A stretch of 64,000 bases of DNA from Ceratopteris richardii. Taxonomy: Eukaryota > Streptophyta > Polypodiopsida > Polypodiales > Pteridaceae. This document shows positions 45,663-57,245 of the stretch, one piece after another. Location of the stretch: positions 332,501-396,500 of the forward strand of contig MU260069.1 of the NCBI GenBank assembly GCA_020310875.1. Direction: 5' to 3'. The notes under the pieces are model-generated. The model was not told the origin of the DNA. It did no database searches and saw only the letters and a program-made list of their open reading frames with translations. The translations under genes were made by a program, and so were the position numbers. Every line of letters begins with the position of its first letter. Position 1 is the first letter of the stretch.

Positions 45663-47570
45663 TCACTTCTTCCTTTTTGCCACCCCATTTTGTCGAGGTA
45701 TATGCATGCAAGTGAATTGCCTTTTGATGCCATGGTCATGTAGAAAATCTGAAAATTCATTTGAAAAATACTCTCCCCCTCCATCCGATCTGAGAGTCTT
45801 TATATACTTCCCTGTTTCCTTCTCCACTAGGTTTTTGAACCTCTTGAAGTGGTAAAACACCTCTGACTTTGACTTCATGCAATACATCCAAACAAACCTT
45901 GAATGATCATCTTTAAATGTGACAAAATATCTATTACCTCCAATGGATGACTCCCTTGTAGGTCCCCATACATCTTTGTGTATGAGATTCAACACTTCAT
46001 TGCTCACATGTGCTCCCTTCTTGAATGGAAATCTGCTTTGTTTTCCTAATTGACAAGCATGGCACAAATGTTGCATATTTTCAGATGTAAGATCAGGTAG
46101 ACCACTCATCAAGCCCTTCCTTTGCCTTTCCTTCATCCTTTTTAAGTTTATGTGCCCATTTCTTTTATGCCATAAGTTGATTTTTGCAATCTGTTTATTT
46201 CCAATTGACAAGTAGATAGTGTGAGGGGTTGATGGCTTCACCTCCGTGGTGAAGAGTCTTCCTTGCTTCCTTCCTTTTGCTATGAGCTTGCAGTATTGCA
46301 TGGGGCCTTCAACAAAACATCCTTGCTCATTGAACCTCACCTCATAACCTCTTCCAACCATTTGACCTACCGAAACCAAGTTTTTTGTGATGGTTGGCAC
46401 ATGCAACACATTCTTCAACACCTTGGAGCTTTGAAATCCATTCAATGCAACATCTCCCACATGTGTAATCTTGTGCTCAGTGTCATCCTCTGTATCTACA
46501 TGTCCTTGAGTGATGGGTGAATGTAAATTAAAGAAAACATCTTTATTGCAACTCATATGGTTGCTACAACCACTATCAATGTACCATGTAAAATCTGAAT
46601 TGACTCTTTCACTTAAACCATACATCATAAGAAAGTTCTCATTTTCTGAATTTGTTGAAGTACTAGCATAATTACCTTGGTTCCTTTTGTATCCTTGATT
46701 GCCTCCTCCTTTGGACCAACCATCTCTTGCATAATGGACTGGTTTTCCACAATTGTAGCAGCATTCTCCATTGGATTCTTCTCTTCCATGTGATCTTCCT
46801 CCTCTTCCTCTACTCATTCCTCTTCCTCTTGATCCATAGCTTTGGTTGGAGCCTTCTTTGTTGCTTGAGCTTGAGCTTAACCTTCCTCTCCCTCTACCTT
46901 GGGAGTTTTGTCCACCTCTTTTGCCTTTGCCTCTACCTGCATAGAGAACTTCGGCTTGGCTGCCCTTTGATTGTGAACCTCCTTGGTTCATCTCCTTGGT
47001 CACCATCAATGTGACTAATTGATCAAATTCTGGTAGGGAATCCCTCACATAAACTGATGTGGTTAATGCTTTCCACATTTCATCCTCTCTCAAGCCATTG
47101 AGAGTGTGTGCAACAAGATCATCATCTTTGATTGGGCTCCCAATTGAGCCTAAAGCATCTACAAGTTCCTTAACCTTCAAAATGTACTCATTTATGTTAG
47201 TACGTGGTGATTACCTAAGAGAATTCAGCTCATTCTTGACCTAAATCTTCCTTGCCTTGGTTGATGAAGAGTACAATCTCTCCAAGGTCTCCCAAACCTT
47301 CTTGGATGGGTCCAAGTCTTGTATATGCCCTCTCATGCTATTGCTTATGTGTTGAGATAGAATGAATATGACACTCCTATCCCTTTCTATCCATTCATTA
47401 AGTGCCTTGACCTACCCTTGAAGTGGTGGATCATGTACATGAGGCATTGGATCCATGCCGCTCACTAATCCCCACAATCCTTTGCCCATAAGGTAGTTGC
47501 TAACTCTAAATTTCCATGGTTGATAATTGCCTTTCTCTAACTTCTCTATTTGTGCATTATACTCAGCCAT
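45663..47570 (-). pseudogene. copia-2 Gag, protease and integrase core
   Basis: Gag starts at ATG 47570 (MAEYNAQIEKLEKGNYQPW), has a few stops before 47180, and is then open to 45663. The zinc knuckle CYNCGKPVHYARDG has Gly for the last Cys. Protease: WYIDSGCSNHMS. Integrase zinc domain: LWHKRNGHINLKRMKE then CHACQLGK. Core: first Asp in HKDVWGP, second in RSDGGGEYFSNEF. In NGVAKRKK, Lys (codon 45675-45677) replaces the catalytic Glu. The knuckle and the active-site change mean the protein would be inactive even without stops. Confidence 0.93.
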
Positions 47571-47808
47571 ACTGATCTCTAAGATGCTCCTCTAGCTTCT
47601 CCTCAAATGTTTGTATGCTTTAGAAGGTGTGGATATTACCTTTTGAAAGCTTCTCCCTTGCTAACGTTCGACTAGTTGAGATCTCAATCGACGTAGCTCG
47701 CTTTTGATGTCTTCTTGCTTTGATGAGTCCTCCTTGTGCTTCCACGAGTTGTCTTGATCCCTTCAAGTCTTCAATATGATGCCACTGATGTCTCCAAGCC
47801 TCCAAAAT

Positions 47809-47821
47809 GGCTCTGATACCA
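47809..47821 (-). promoter_or_regulatory. copia-2 primer-binding site (initiator Met tRNA)
   Basis: TGGTATCAGAGCC on the minus strand, one base after the 5' LTR end. Confidence 0.95.
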
Positions 47822-47822
47822 C

Positions 47823-48609
47823 TCATGGGTGATGGTTCTAAAACCCCAATGCAAAAATGGAAGAGGGCTGCCCTCCACTAGGCCCACAAGCAGTGATATA
47901 TGCTCACTGTTTGGAATTTTTCTCTGCACGTGTACATAGACTTAAAATGAAATTTTGGAAACTTGTAGTATATATGTGAGCTACCAAACAAGATTTAAAT
48001 CATCCAAATTGAATATTACAGCTCGGAGAACCACCCTCTGCGAAATAGGCTACTTGTTTGCTACACTCTCTGCCTATGTGCAAACATATACCTTCACAGA
48101 GTTGGCAATTTCTCACAACTCACTCAGCCAAATAACCTACAACTTTGGTAAAGTTTAGGGCACAATATGAGAGACCAAATAAAGCTTCAAATCAATGAAA
48201 ATGAGTATAATGAGAGAGCAAACCGTGCTCTACAATCTGGTACAATTAGATTTGGAAAAGCCTAACCACACCTCTAGATAGAGAGGAGCAAAATCATGGG
48301 AAAATGAGGTAAGCAAGCAAGGGGGCTGCTTGCTGGAGTTTATGAATTCACTAAACTAAGTGGGAAACTTGTGGAATGCATACAACACAAGAAACAAAGG
48401 TAGGATGATGCTTATATGAAGTTTTACTTTTCCTACAATCTAGCTAACCACCTACCAATGAGTGTAGGTGCACTTTTTAGATTTGAGTTTGATTGAGTTT
48501 AGTGGAGATTCTAACTATATTCCATGAATTTGGGTCCTCCTTTTTGATTGGTCTTCTTGCAAAACTCATGATTGAGACTTTTTGCATGATTGAGGCTTGA
48601 TTTTCAACA
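47823..48609 (-). repeat. copia-2 5' LTR
   Basis: 787 bp; minus-strand start TGTTGAAAATC, end CACCCATGA (the 3' LTR has CATCA, so the last bases mutated). Confidence 0.95.
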
Positions 48610-48614
48610 TATCA

Positions 48615-50619
48615 CCCATAACTACACCTCTCCCTCCCCCGATATTTCCACAATCTCCCATTCCTCCACCATCAACATCACCACTTCTCACTAGAGCATT
48701 CACCACCCCTTTCCCTCCTCGTTATCCCCCTGCATTCCAAACCTTCCCAGCATCCACCCTTGTTAATAATGTATTCAACATGTTGTATCAATATGTGTCT
48801 CCGTTACATCAAAATTACTAGCATTTAGATGCACAACGTATGAACCTGTTCAAAGTCCATGAAACATTACAAGAAAGAATCACAAACATCGAGGGAGACA
48901 AGAGGAAACTACAACATAATTATGATGCTTTACAAAGGCAATATGAGGATTTGGTGGCCAATCCCCCCCCCCCCCAACTAGATACATAGATGCAACAACA
49001 CCTCGAGGAAATGCTACACACCCAACAAGCAGACAATCTCAAGATCCATCGTAACCTCGCGCTACTGAGAAAACATATGTCAACAGCATTAGAAGAGAAT
49101 AAAAGACTCCAAAGATAGAATGAAGAGAATCTAGAAGCGGTGATGCAATGATCACCAAAAGAGATCGATGTGGAGTGGTTCAAGGCCCTCCCTTCAACAA
49201 ACATGCAGACCATATTGGATATACATGCCGACCTCCTAGAGGCATATGACGCATTAGAAAAAGAGTGTGATGACCTACGGAAGCAATTGGACAATCAACG
49301 AGAGCAACCAAAGGAAGAAGCACATACATACGCCACATCTGAAGAGGTGATAGAATTGAAAGCACAATTGGAAGCCTTACAAAATAAGCTTCTACAATAT
49401 GAACTTCAACCTTCTCCCATGGTGGAGCCATAGCCTGAAGAGATAGTTCCAATTGAAGTTGAAGAGACATTTGAGAACCCTTATGTATCCATGCCTACAC
49501 TTGGAGGCCAACAAACAGAGGAAGGGATAGATACATTCGAGATTGAAGCTTCAGATTGGCTGGAGATGTTAGAAAAGGTCGGCCCCACTCATGATGATAG
49601 AGTAGCAGTGTAGATATAGTCCATGTCTCATCTCGAAGAAGTATTCATCAAATCAGACTACTTTAAGAACTTATCCCGTCATCCATGGATTGGTACTTCT
49701 GATGATCTGTGTGTCCCATTTTGTGTGTTAATGACCGATTATAATGCAGAGATCAAGCATCGCACCAAGAAAGAGCCAACATTTGCAACACAATTTGCCC
49801 CTGAAGACATTCCTAAAAGCGCCATACACGGCAACATCTTTCAGCCTACATGGAGAATACGGCTACTCAAAACCTACCCGGAGATGGTGCGCACATGGAG
49901 TAACATGCCCTTGTATATTAAGTATAACCCATGCTATTTTCCTGTCTTTTGACGACGGTCATGGCCTGAGTTTGCCAACACAGTAAAGAACATCAAGGGA
50001 TATGAGAAATGGCTCAACTATGTATATCTGGCACTACCACATGGTCAAGCAATGGTCGCGTATATGATCTCCACCATTCAGCATTGGGGCATTCGGTTCA
50101 AGAATGTACTAGATATAATGGCACAGATGTGCCTAAAAATATTTGAACTCATCCTTGTCACATTTCGTACATTCAAGAATGTTAAAGAACCTCACCTCTC
50201 GGCCCTAGGCTTCAATGAAGGCAAGCTCAATCTCGTCTATGATATGAGCACCACCCCATCCGTCAATCTTGTATATGCATGGCACGCTCATATCAAATAT
50301 CTCCGAGCATGCTTCAAATAGAGGTTTGAAGAAATGTTTATCACAGGTTCCTCAGAGTATCACTCAGAAATATTCATTCCTAGACCCTCTCATCTATTAC
50401 ACTTATTTGCTGAGGAGCAATCCCTACACTCAAACAAGCTACGTATGCCACATCGAGAGGTACCAGGGCCATTTGATTGGGATGCCTTACTCATCGATCT
50501 AGCTAGAGGCCTGAGGCTAGAAGAGCATCTCTTGGCCACACATGTGGCCGAATATTACGTCAAACATTCAGCTCAGCAAGAGTTTGCGAAAGATGACAAA
50601 CGCGAGAGAGAGGTGGGAG
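48615..50619 (+). pseudogene. gypsy C extra 3' ORF, second part
   Basis: Resumes directly after the copia-2 duplication as Pro/Thr-rich text (TRAFTTPFPPRYPPAFQTFP). A long coiled-coil-like region follows (TLQERITNIEGDKRKLQ, then LEKECDDLRKQLDNQREQ and ELKAQLEALQNKLLQYEL, 48.85-49.43 kb). A compact C-terminal region is next (SHLEEVFIKSDYFKNLSRHP, MPLYIKYNPCYFPVF, EKWLNYVYLALPHGQAM, EPHLSALGFNEGKLNLVYDM, DALLIDLARGLRLEEHLL). About ten stops or shifts interrupt roughly 670 codons of coding-like text, ending at the 3' LTR. Family not recognised. A C14 run is at about 48964-48977. Confidence 0.62.
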
Positions 50620-51252
50620 TGTTGGCAGCAGTCAGGGCATCTCAAGACAAGGAATCCCACATAAGGAATCAGAGCAAAGACAAGGGTCAAGCATGCAAAG
50701 AAGTCAAAGAAGATTTGACAAATAGGCCATTCAATTTTTCCAAGCTAAGCCTTTTAATAGTGATTTGCATCACTACATGAACATTGTAAATATCATTTAT
50801 GGTAGATTACACTCCATTTTTTTTCGAGCCGAGGAGTCCTCGAGCTTGAGGATTATTAGAAGTATTTATGTACTGATTTTCATAACTTTTAGAGCTCATT
50901 TGGGCCTCCAAAATAGCCTAGGAACCTAATTTTTAACTAGGCCGGACGCTAGGTTTGGACAAAGCCACTAGCTAGTCAAAAACTATAAAAGGAGCTAGAG
51001 AGCTCATTTTGGGAGGACAAATTGTAGTTTGAACTAAAAAATACAACTTATAATCATCTTTGGATCTTAACCAAAGTTTCCATTGTCTCACTCTTTGTTC
51101 TTATGTATGCGCACGTGTGTGTGTGTATGTGTGTGCATGCTTGTGTGCTTCCCCATCACCACTTGTGCACATCACTTGCTCAAGGTCTTCATACCATCCT
51201 CATGTCTTCGTGGATTGACATTAAAGGAGGTTCTACTCACCATAAAGCTACA
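50620..51252 (+). repeat. gypsy C 3' LTR
   Basis: 633 bp, starts TGTTGGCAG, ends AAGCTACA; TATA box at 50984-50990; followed by ACCAT. Confidence 0.93.
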
Positions 51253-51257
51253 ACCAT

Positions 51258-52650
51258 CATGAAAAACAAATTCTCCTATAGCAAAATCATCCCCATGATT
51301 CTCAACCACAAATGGTCGATTCAGATCTCCTACTTGTACTTGTAATAGTGGATTTTTAACTATTTCTACTTTTAAATTATCCATACATTGATTTTATCAT
51401 CTCCCCAATAAATAGCTATTCCTTTTCCCTTAAGTTTTTGTATCATAGGAACGACAATCTTGGCATAAATCTTGATAAATCTTTGATAGAACCTGGATAA
51501 ACAAGGGAAAATGTGTAGTTCTCCCATGTTTCTAGGATGTTGCCATTCCATATTATCTTTCACCTTTTAAGGATCCATCTAAATACCATGTTTGGAGATG
51601 ATATTTGCAAGATATCTAACCTCAAAGTTAAAAAATTAAAAGAAAGAACATTTATTTTTTAACTTGGAGTAATATTTCCAAGTGATCCAAATGATCCTCT
51701 TTCGACTCACTATGAATGAGAATATCAACAAGAAAGTCTACTACAAGCTTTCCTAAAGATGGCCTTAAAACGTCATTCATGAGGGTCATGAACGTGGCTG
51801 GTCCATTAGTGAGACCAAATAACATCACTAAGAACTCCTAATGCCCATACCATCTCCTAAAAGTAGTCTTAGGTACATCATATCCTTTTATTCTATTGTG
51901 ATGATATCTTGATCTCAAGTCAAGCTTAGTAAAATAATTAGATTGATGTACCTAATCAAATATATGGTTTAAATTAAGCATGGGAAATCCTTTTTTGATA
52001 GTTAACTTATTCAAGGTCCTAAAATCTATATAAAGTATCATAAAGTCATCTTTCTTTTTTGAGTAAGAGCATTGGGAGTCTGGTAAACCCTTTAGATAGA
52101 TAATCTTGAATTTCTTTTTCTGCTTCTTGATGATGAGCGATACTGTATATGAAGAGGTTTACAAATTGATTTACTATCAACAACTAATTCAATGCCATGG
52201 TTAGTTTCTATGCTAGAAGGTGGTAATCCTTTTGGTAAATCAAGTGGGAATACATCTTGATATTCAAACATGAACTCCTTGAAACTTTTATCTACCCATT
52301 CTTTCGAAAATGAATAGTACAAACTTGCGTCCTTAATTTCATTATAAACAAAAGAAAATACATATGAAATGTCATAATCATGAAAAGACTCATGAGCTAA
52401 AGAAAGTAATTTATAAGCATCCTCTACATCATGTGAATCAAAGGGAATATGTAACTAAATGCATGATACAAGAGTTCTAGTGGGTACATGTCTTTCACCT
52501 TGAACAGAAAACATACTTCCATTATTAAAAAATTCAATAGTATTGTTCTAGTAACTTACTTTAAATATATCCCCTAATTCCATGAGCGATTCTCTAACCT
52601 TATATCTACAATATCCATATTCATGATATGGAAATATCAATATTTGTAAA
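51258..52650 (-). pseudogene. gypsy B (copy 1): RT and start of RNase H
   Basis: Minus strand from 52.6 kb: linker text (SLAHESFHDYDISYVFSF), then the RT entry region (EYQDVFPLDLPKGLPPSSIE, HGIELVVDSKSICKP), palm (FGLTNGPATFMTLMND), and VVDFLVDILIHSES at about 51.73 kb, where Val replaces the first catalytic Asp of the FLDD motif. Connection (LSRFYQRFIKIYAKIVVPMI) and RNase H start (NRPFVVENHGDDFAIGEF) run up to the gypsy C duplication at 51257. The RNase H text continues at 28861 after gypsy C and copia-3 are removed. Confidence 0.85.
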
Positions 52651-53040
52651 ACCTTATATCCTAATTTCTAATTTGAATACCATAGTATCTCATATTCTCG
52701 TATCTTCTGCTTGCATCATGGATGAGAGAATTTGAAGAAGCTTGATGGAGGTAGAAAAGCTTGTTTCCAAGTGATGAAGCTTGGTCTAGCAAACCATCAC
52801 ACGACCAGCCCTTGAGCTTTTGGAGAGTCAAATTGACTTTATAGGGTTTTGATTAGTACAATAAAATCCAATATGTACTTTGGAGCATTAATGAGAAAGA
52901 GTTGGCACAAAACACATTACTCAGAGCAACTAGCACAGTTACAAGTAGAAAATTCCTTTTTGGGGAATTTTATACGTGGAGTTTATTGCCTAAAATGATT
53001 AAAATCTCTAATTTATATCAAGCAATTAAGGAGCAATAGC
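52650..53040. other. unassigned, boundary of copia-4 with gypsy B
   Basis: No domain. Possibly the remains of a copia-4 LTR; no partner could be aligned by eye. Confidence 0.3.
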
Positions 53041-53476
53041 CTTAAAAGTGTTGCAACTTCTACTCTTCAAGCATTGTTCTCACTAATCCAACCAATGTCG
53101 TGTTTCTTCTCTCTACAATTCAAGTCAATTGAAGAGAGTACCTAGTAGTCACTCCCCTATTAATACCTTTATCATATAAGAACTCATCAAATTCCTTAGA
53201 GAAGTATTCTCAACCTCCATCATATATGAGTTTCTTGAGTGATATACCTATATGATTCTCCACATGTGCTAGATACTTTTTGAAGCAATTAAACACTTCA
53301 TTCTTACTCTTGATAAAGTCTAGAATAGGCCATCCTCTATGGTCATCAATAAATACCTTGATCCTACAAAAGAAGTTTCTTGGCTTTGTCCCCATACATC
53401 TGCATGTAATAAGTCCAATAAGCTATTGTGAATGTAGCCTTTCTAGTTAAATCCTTCATTTCTAACTTTTGAGTCT
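53040..53476 (-). pseudogene. copia-4 integrase core
   Basis: Minus-strand text KVFIDDHRGWPILDFIKSKN and LKKLIYDGG, a stop, EYFSKEFDEFLYDKGI, then IVERRNTTL with the catalytic Glu. This matches the copia integrase core. RT and RNase H of copia-4 are not found to the left, so it is 3'-truncated. Confidence 0.85.
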
Positions 53477-53486
53477 GACCCACATC
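53477..53486. repeat. target-site duplication of the 53.5-kb TIR element, left
   Basis: GACCCACATC; the right copy GACCTACATC (56769-56778) differs at one base. Confidence 0.8.
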
Positions 53487-53769
53487 TAGGTTGCATTTAT
53501 TCGATCAAATAATTAAAAATACTGAATATGTTCGTTTTATTCATGGTTTTCCAAATAAACACCGAGAAAAAACGGACAGGGATACACTTTCGATCAAAAA
53601 TTCTTTCGAAGAAAAGATTGCGATCAAGAAAAGTTCGATCAAAAGTTCTTTCGATCGAAACTTTATGATCAAAAACTCATTTCGCACATGTTTGAGAGTC
53701 TAGACAACTCTAATCCTACCATACAGATTTTTCTTCAGAGGTAAAATTAGTGTGTTTTTTTATAGATTT

Positions 53770-54215
53770 GAAAGTATGTGTACGCATATGTGTGTATGTA
53801 TGTGCATGTCATACACACATATGCATACACACACAAACATGCACACATATACACACACACAAACATCTACACATGTACACACAAAATCATACACACACAT
53901 ATTGATACTTGCACGTATACACACACACATACACTCACATGCATACATACTTTCATATGCATACATACTTTCATATGCATACATAGATAGATACATGTAT
54001 ACACACACATGGACATACATACATACATACATACATATGCATATACACACATGCACATACCTACATATGCGTATACACACATGCACATGCATACATATGC
54101 ATACCCACACATGTGCATACATACTTACATGCATTCATACACACACATGCATATGTATACATACATACACACATGCATATGTATATATACATAAATACAA
54201 GCACATGCACATACA
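53770..54215. repeat. (CA/ATGCATAC)n satellite
   Basis: An alternating purine-pyrimidine microsatellite of the same style as 9.6-10.8 kb, inside the TIR element. Open frames here on both strands are artefacts. Confidence 0.93.
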
Positions 54216-54408
54216 CACAATAAATCGACTTGAGCCTAAAAAATTTGAAGTAAATGATTCAAATGAATCAAGCGAACAATTGATAACGATCCATTTTTAA
54301 TGGGAGATTTCTACCTTCATACTCAGCTCAAAATCAATCAATCTTCAAAATAACCTATAAAAATATAAACAAGTATAAATTCATTATTATGTGCTCGAAA
54401 AAATATTA

Positions 54409-54915
54409 AACTATATCATAAAAAGTAAAATCTTTTATTACTTGATTACATCTCTTTTGTTGTAAGTATCAAAAGTTTGAGTGCAAAAGTTGATTTCTAT
54501 AAAAACTTGGCCATAAAAAGTCCCTCTTGATGCCATTATCTCAATAAGGCTATTTCCTTCCTCCCAACAAGTCCCTCTTGATGTGATTGTATTGATGCCA
54601 ATATCTCAATGAACAGAAGGTTCATGTTGTATCAATAGAATACAACTTCCTCAAAGAAGATCTATGGATATGTGAAGTTGTATTGTATTAATACAACACG
54701 AACCTTCTATTAGCTGATATACATTGTCCAAGATGCCATTGATCTTCACTTATTGATACCTTCGCAACCCTTGAATTGTCAAAAAGAACATAAAACCTTT
54801 TTCAACAATTAAAATAGTTTTTAATTCACAATCATACACACACATGCACATACACAATCATATTTGATTTTCACTTGCAATCATATAACATACACGCACA
54901 TACACATACACACTT
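54409..54915 (+). repeat. 507-bp direct repeat with long hairpin, copy 1
   Basis: Matches 55778-56285 from AAACTATATCATAAAAAG to a CA-rich end. It contains a hairpin with 34-nt arms (54616-54649 and 54674-54707; GAAGGTTC... / ...GAACCTTC), about three mismatches and a 24-nt loop. Confidence 0.8.
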
Positions 54916-55014
54916 GCATACATGTACTATCATGCACACATACATGCACACATGCATACACGTACTTTCATGCACACATACACATAAACATATACATATA
55001 GATACTTGTGTTAA

Positions 55015-55735
55015 ATATGCTCAATAGTCCACCCTCATGTGACCACAAATGATCCATGGTGCTCCAAGTTGTAAGGCCCCCATTATGAGGAGAAGCCATT
55101 ATGAGAGCCCGGATATTTGTGGTTTCCAAGTTAGATGAGGTCTATGTGTGACCGTTGATGGTTGTAGATGATCTTTGTGAGCCTAGCCATTAGGTTAGGT
55201 AGGGCATAAACTTTCAAGCCATTTGGTTGCCATTTAAGGTGAAAATAAAGGCCCTCTAGCATCACACGATTTCCCCATAGAACCTTAATGGGGGGGAGCG
55301 CAGAGGGGGGCTTGCCCCCTTCTATGGGGTCTTGGGGGCCTATCCCCCCAGCCCGTAGGGTCGAGACGGTAGAACTTCTGGTCGTGGAGATATTGTCAGA
55401 TCATATATTTTACTGACTATTTTGTATCTCCGGATTACGTTTATCTATACCGAACCACCTTGTAAAAGCTATATAAGCACGACCCAGGTTGAGCTTTAGA
55501 TAGCATTGTGCACTAGTAAGCCCTTCATCTAGAGTCTATCCAGATCTCCATCTAAGCTCCACAGTGGGAGCACATGGGTGGACAACACCATCATTGTAAC
55601 TGCATTATGCTCGGCAATCTGAGAATTTGAGTTCTCTATCTCTCAATCTGCATCTATCTTTGTCTGTGTTTTTTCTCTCAACTCTGTCTAATGGTCTATT
55701 CTGCTATGCTGTTATTTTCTTACAACTTGCACATA
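55015..55735 (+). mobile_element. LTR-like unit with TATA box and G/C-run hairpins
   Basis: Lies between the two 507-bp repeats. Bounds TGTTAAATATG and CTTGCACA are tentative. It has CCCCATAGAA/TTCTATGGGG and GGGGGG/CCCCCC inverted segments at 55270-55350 and a TATA box (TATATAAG, about 55471). CT-rich text follows. It fits a solo LTR; no coding sequence. Confidence 0.4.
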
Positions 55736-55777
55736 TACATACACACACGGCCACATATATACACTCACATGCATACT

Positions 55778-56285
55778 AAACTATATCATAAAAAGTAAAA
55801 TCTTACTTGTTTGGATCTTTTCTATCGTAAGTATCCAAGGACCAAGTGCATATGTCGACCTCTATTAAAACTTCACCATCCCTCTTGGTGTTATTATCTC
55901 AACAAGTTGATTTTTTTCCTTCCAACAAGTCCCTCTTGATGCTATTGTCTTGATGTCAAGGCCCAACATCTCAGCTAAGAGAAGGCTCTTGTTGTATCAA
56001 TACAATACAACTTTCTAAAGGAGGTCTTTAGATCTGTGACGTTATATTGAATCGATACAACAAGAACCTTCTTGTAGCTGATATGTAGCCCTGGATGCCT
56101 TTGATCTTCACTTATTAATACCTTTTGAACCCTTGAATTATAAAAAATAAAATAAAATCTGTTCCAACGATTGCAATAGTTTTTAATTCACAATCATACA
56201 CACACATATACATGCACATACACAATCATATTATATTTTCACTCACAATCATATAACATACACACACATACACATACACATACAC
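55778..56285 (+). repeat. 507-bp direct repeat with long hairpin, copy 2
   Basis: Diverged copy of 54409-54915. The hairpin is retained (arms 55981-56015 and 56038-56071) with different but mostly paired bases. Confidence 0.78.
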
Positions 56286-56778
56286 ATAGTATTGTGACGT
56301 AAGAATCAATATTGTTCAAAAAGTCACAATACATTTTTATTCACAATCATACACACACATACATATACTATTGTGAAGTAAGAATCGTAACTCTTGTGAA
56401 AATGAGTCTACTTGTGTTCTTTTATAAAAAATTATCCATGACATTGTAAGTTTGTAAAAAGAAAAGTAACTCTTATGAAAATGAGTCTACTTGTGTTCTT
56501 TTATAAAACATTATTCGACGGAATTTGTTTCGATCGAAATCTAATTCGATCGAAGACTTTTCGACCAATAAAATTTTCGATCGAAAACTTTTCCGATTGA
56601 AAGCTTGTTCGATAAAAAATAGTCAAATTACCATGCAAAAAGTATTCACTCATCTCCAAATAAGTTGATGTGGCACCGGATAATTCGATCAAATAATGGG
56701 GGGTTGCCGTAAAATTTTGTAATTATTCACGAATAAACGAATTGTCAAATAACAAATAATGCAACCTAGACCTACATC

Positions 56779-57245
56779 CCATTTATTGATCGTGTGTTGC
56801 TTTGATATGTCTGGTAGCCCTAGAACACTTTGATCCTTGCATATATCCTTCAAGGTTATTTCATTCAAATGTGTTTTTCTCTTATGCCGCACCTTAAGAT
56901 CCTTTAGGGTTTGAGACCCAAATTGACTAGAGCTATGTTTTTGGTTTCTCCTACTTCAAAACTAAAGATCCTAGCATGTTCTCACCTCTGGCTATCTTTT
57001 TGAAGCCTTGAGATGGGTCTTCTATAAAAGTTCTATCTTGGGTGAACCTAACTTGCATGCCTTTCTCAATTATTTTGTCTATACCTATTAGGTTTTTAGT
57101 TATAGTGGGTACATAGAGTACCTTGCTCAGAATGTTTATCCTGGCCATAGAAGCTTTGAAATTACCAATCTTCTCCACCTTAAACTTTGTGTCATCCCCT
57201 CTTTATACTTCATGTCTATTCTTTGGACTTTCCCAATTAGATAAT
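56779..57245 (-). pseudogene. copia-4 protease end and pre-integrase domain
   Basis: Minus-strand KVLYVPTITKNLIGIDKIIE and ITGFKKIARGEN-type text form the region after copia protease. RKTHLNEITLKDICKDQSVL and GLPDISKQHTINKWDVG are the pre-integrase zinc region, cut at 56779 by the TIR element. Confidence 0.85.

Larger units (their letters stand above)
42592..48609 (-). mobile_element. copia-2: Ty1/copia element inserted in gypsy C
   Basis: Minus-strand element with LTRs 47823-48609 (5') and 42592-43349 (3'), a perfect TATCA duplication, an initiator-Met PBS and a GAGGGGGAG purine tract. Internal order is Gag, protease, integrase, RT, RNase H. The LTRs differ by many substitutions and indels (787 against 758 bp), so it is clearly older than copia-1. 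Its proteins are close to those of copia-3. Confidence 0.97.
32931..51252 (+). mobile_element. gypsy C: very large Ty3/gypsy element with 3' extra ORF, nested inside gypsy B
   Basis: Two LTRs of identical length (633 bp) ending GCTACA, a perfect 5-bp duplication (ACCAT), and a primer site after the 5' LTR fix the boundaries. Total length is 18.3 kb including copia-2, or about 12.3 kb without it. Recognisable parts in order: leader with palindrome cluster, an unknown coding-like stretch, Gag, coiled-coil/Pro-rich region, partial RT, RNase H, partial integrase, a retropepsin-like domain, and a long extra coding-like region split by copia-2. The missing protease-to-RT and integrase N-terminal segments show that it was deleted or rearranged. 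It resembles the Tat/Athila branch in layout; the lineage assignment is inference. Confidence 0.93.
53487..56768. mobile_element. 3.28-kb non-autonomous TIR DNA transposon in copia-4
   Basis: The ends TAGGTTGCAT and ATGCAACCTA are inverted, flanked by a 10-bp duplication with one mismatch. Removing it rejoins the copia-4 zinc-finger text (NKWDVG and QTQKLEMKDL). Both ends carry subterminal clusters of TTTCGATCGAAA-like palindromes (53505-53690; 56510-56700). No transposase is seen. The 10-bp duplication suggests a Mutator-like element; the terminus style is also compatible with hAT, so the superfamily is open. Confidence 0.8.

Noticed and set aside
40500-50619. Envelope gene interpretation of the gypsy C 3' ORF
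   Set aside because: No signal peptide or membrane-spanning hydrophobic segment is visible; composition is acidic, Pro/Thr-rich and coiled-coil.
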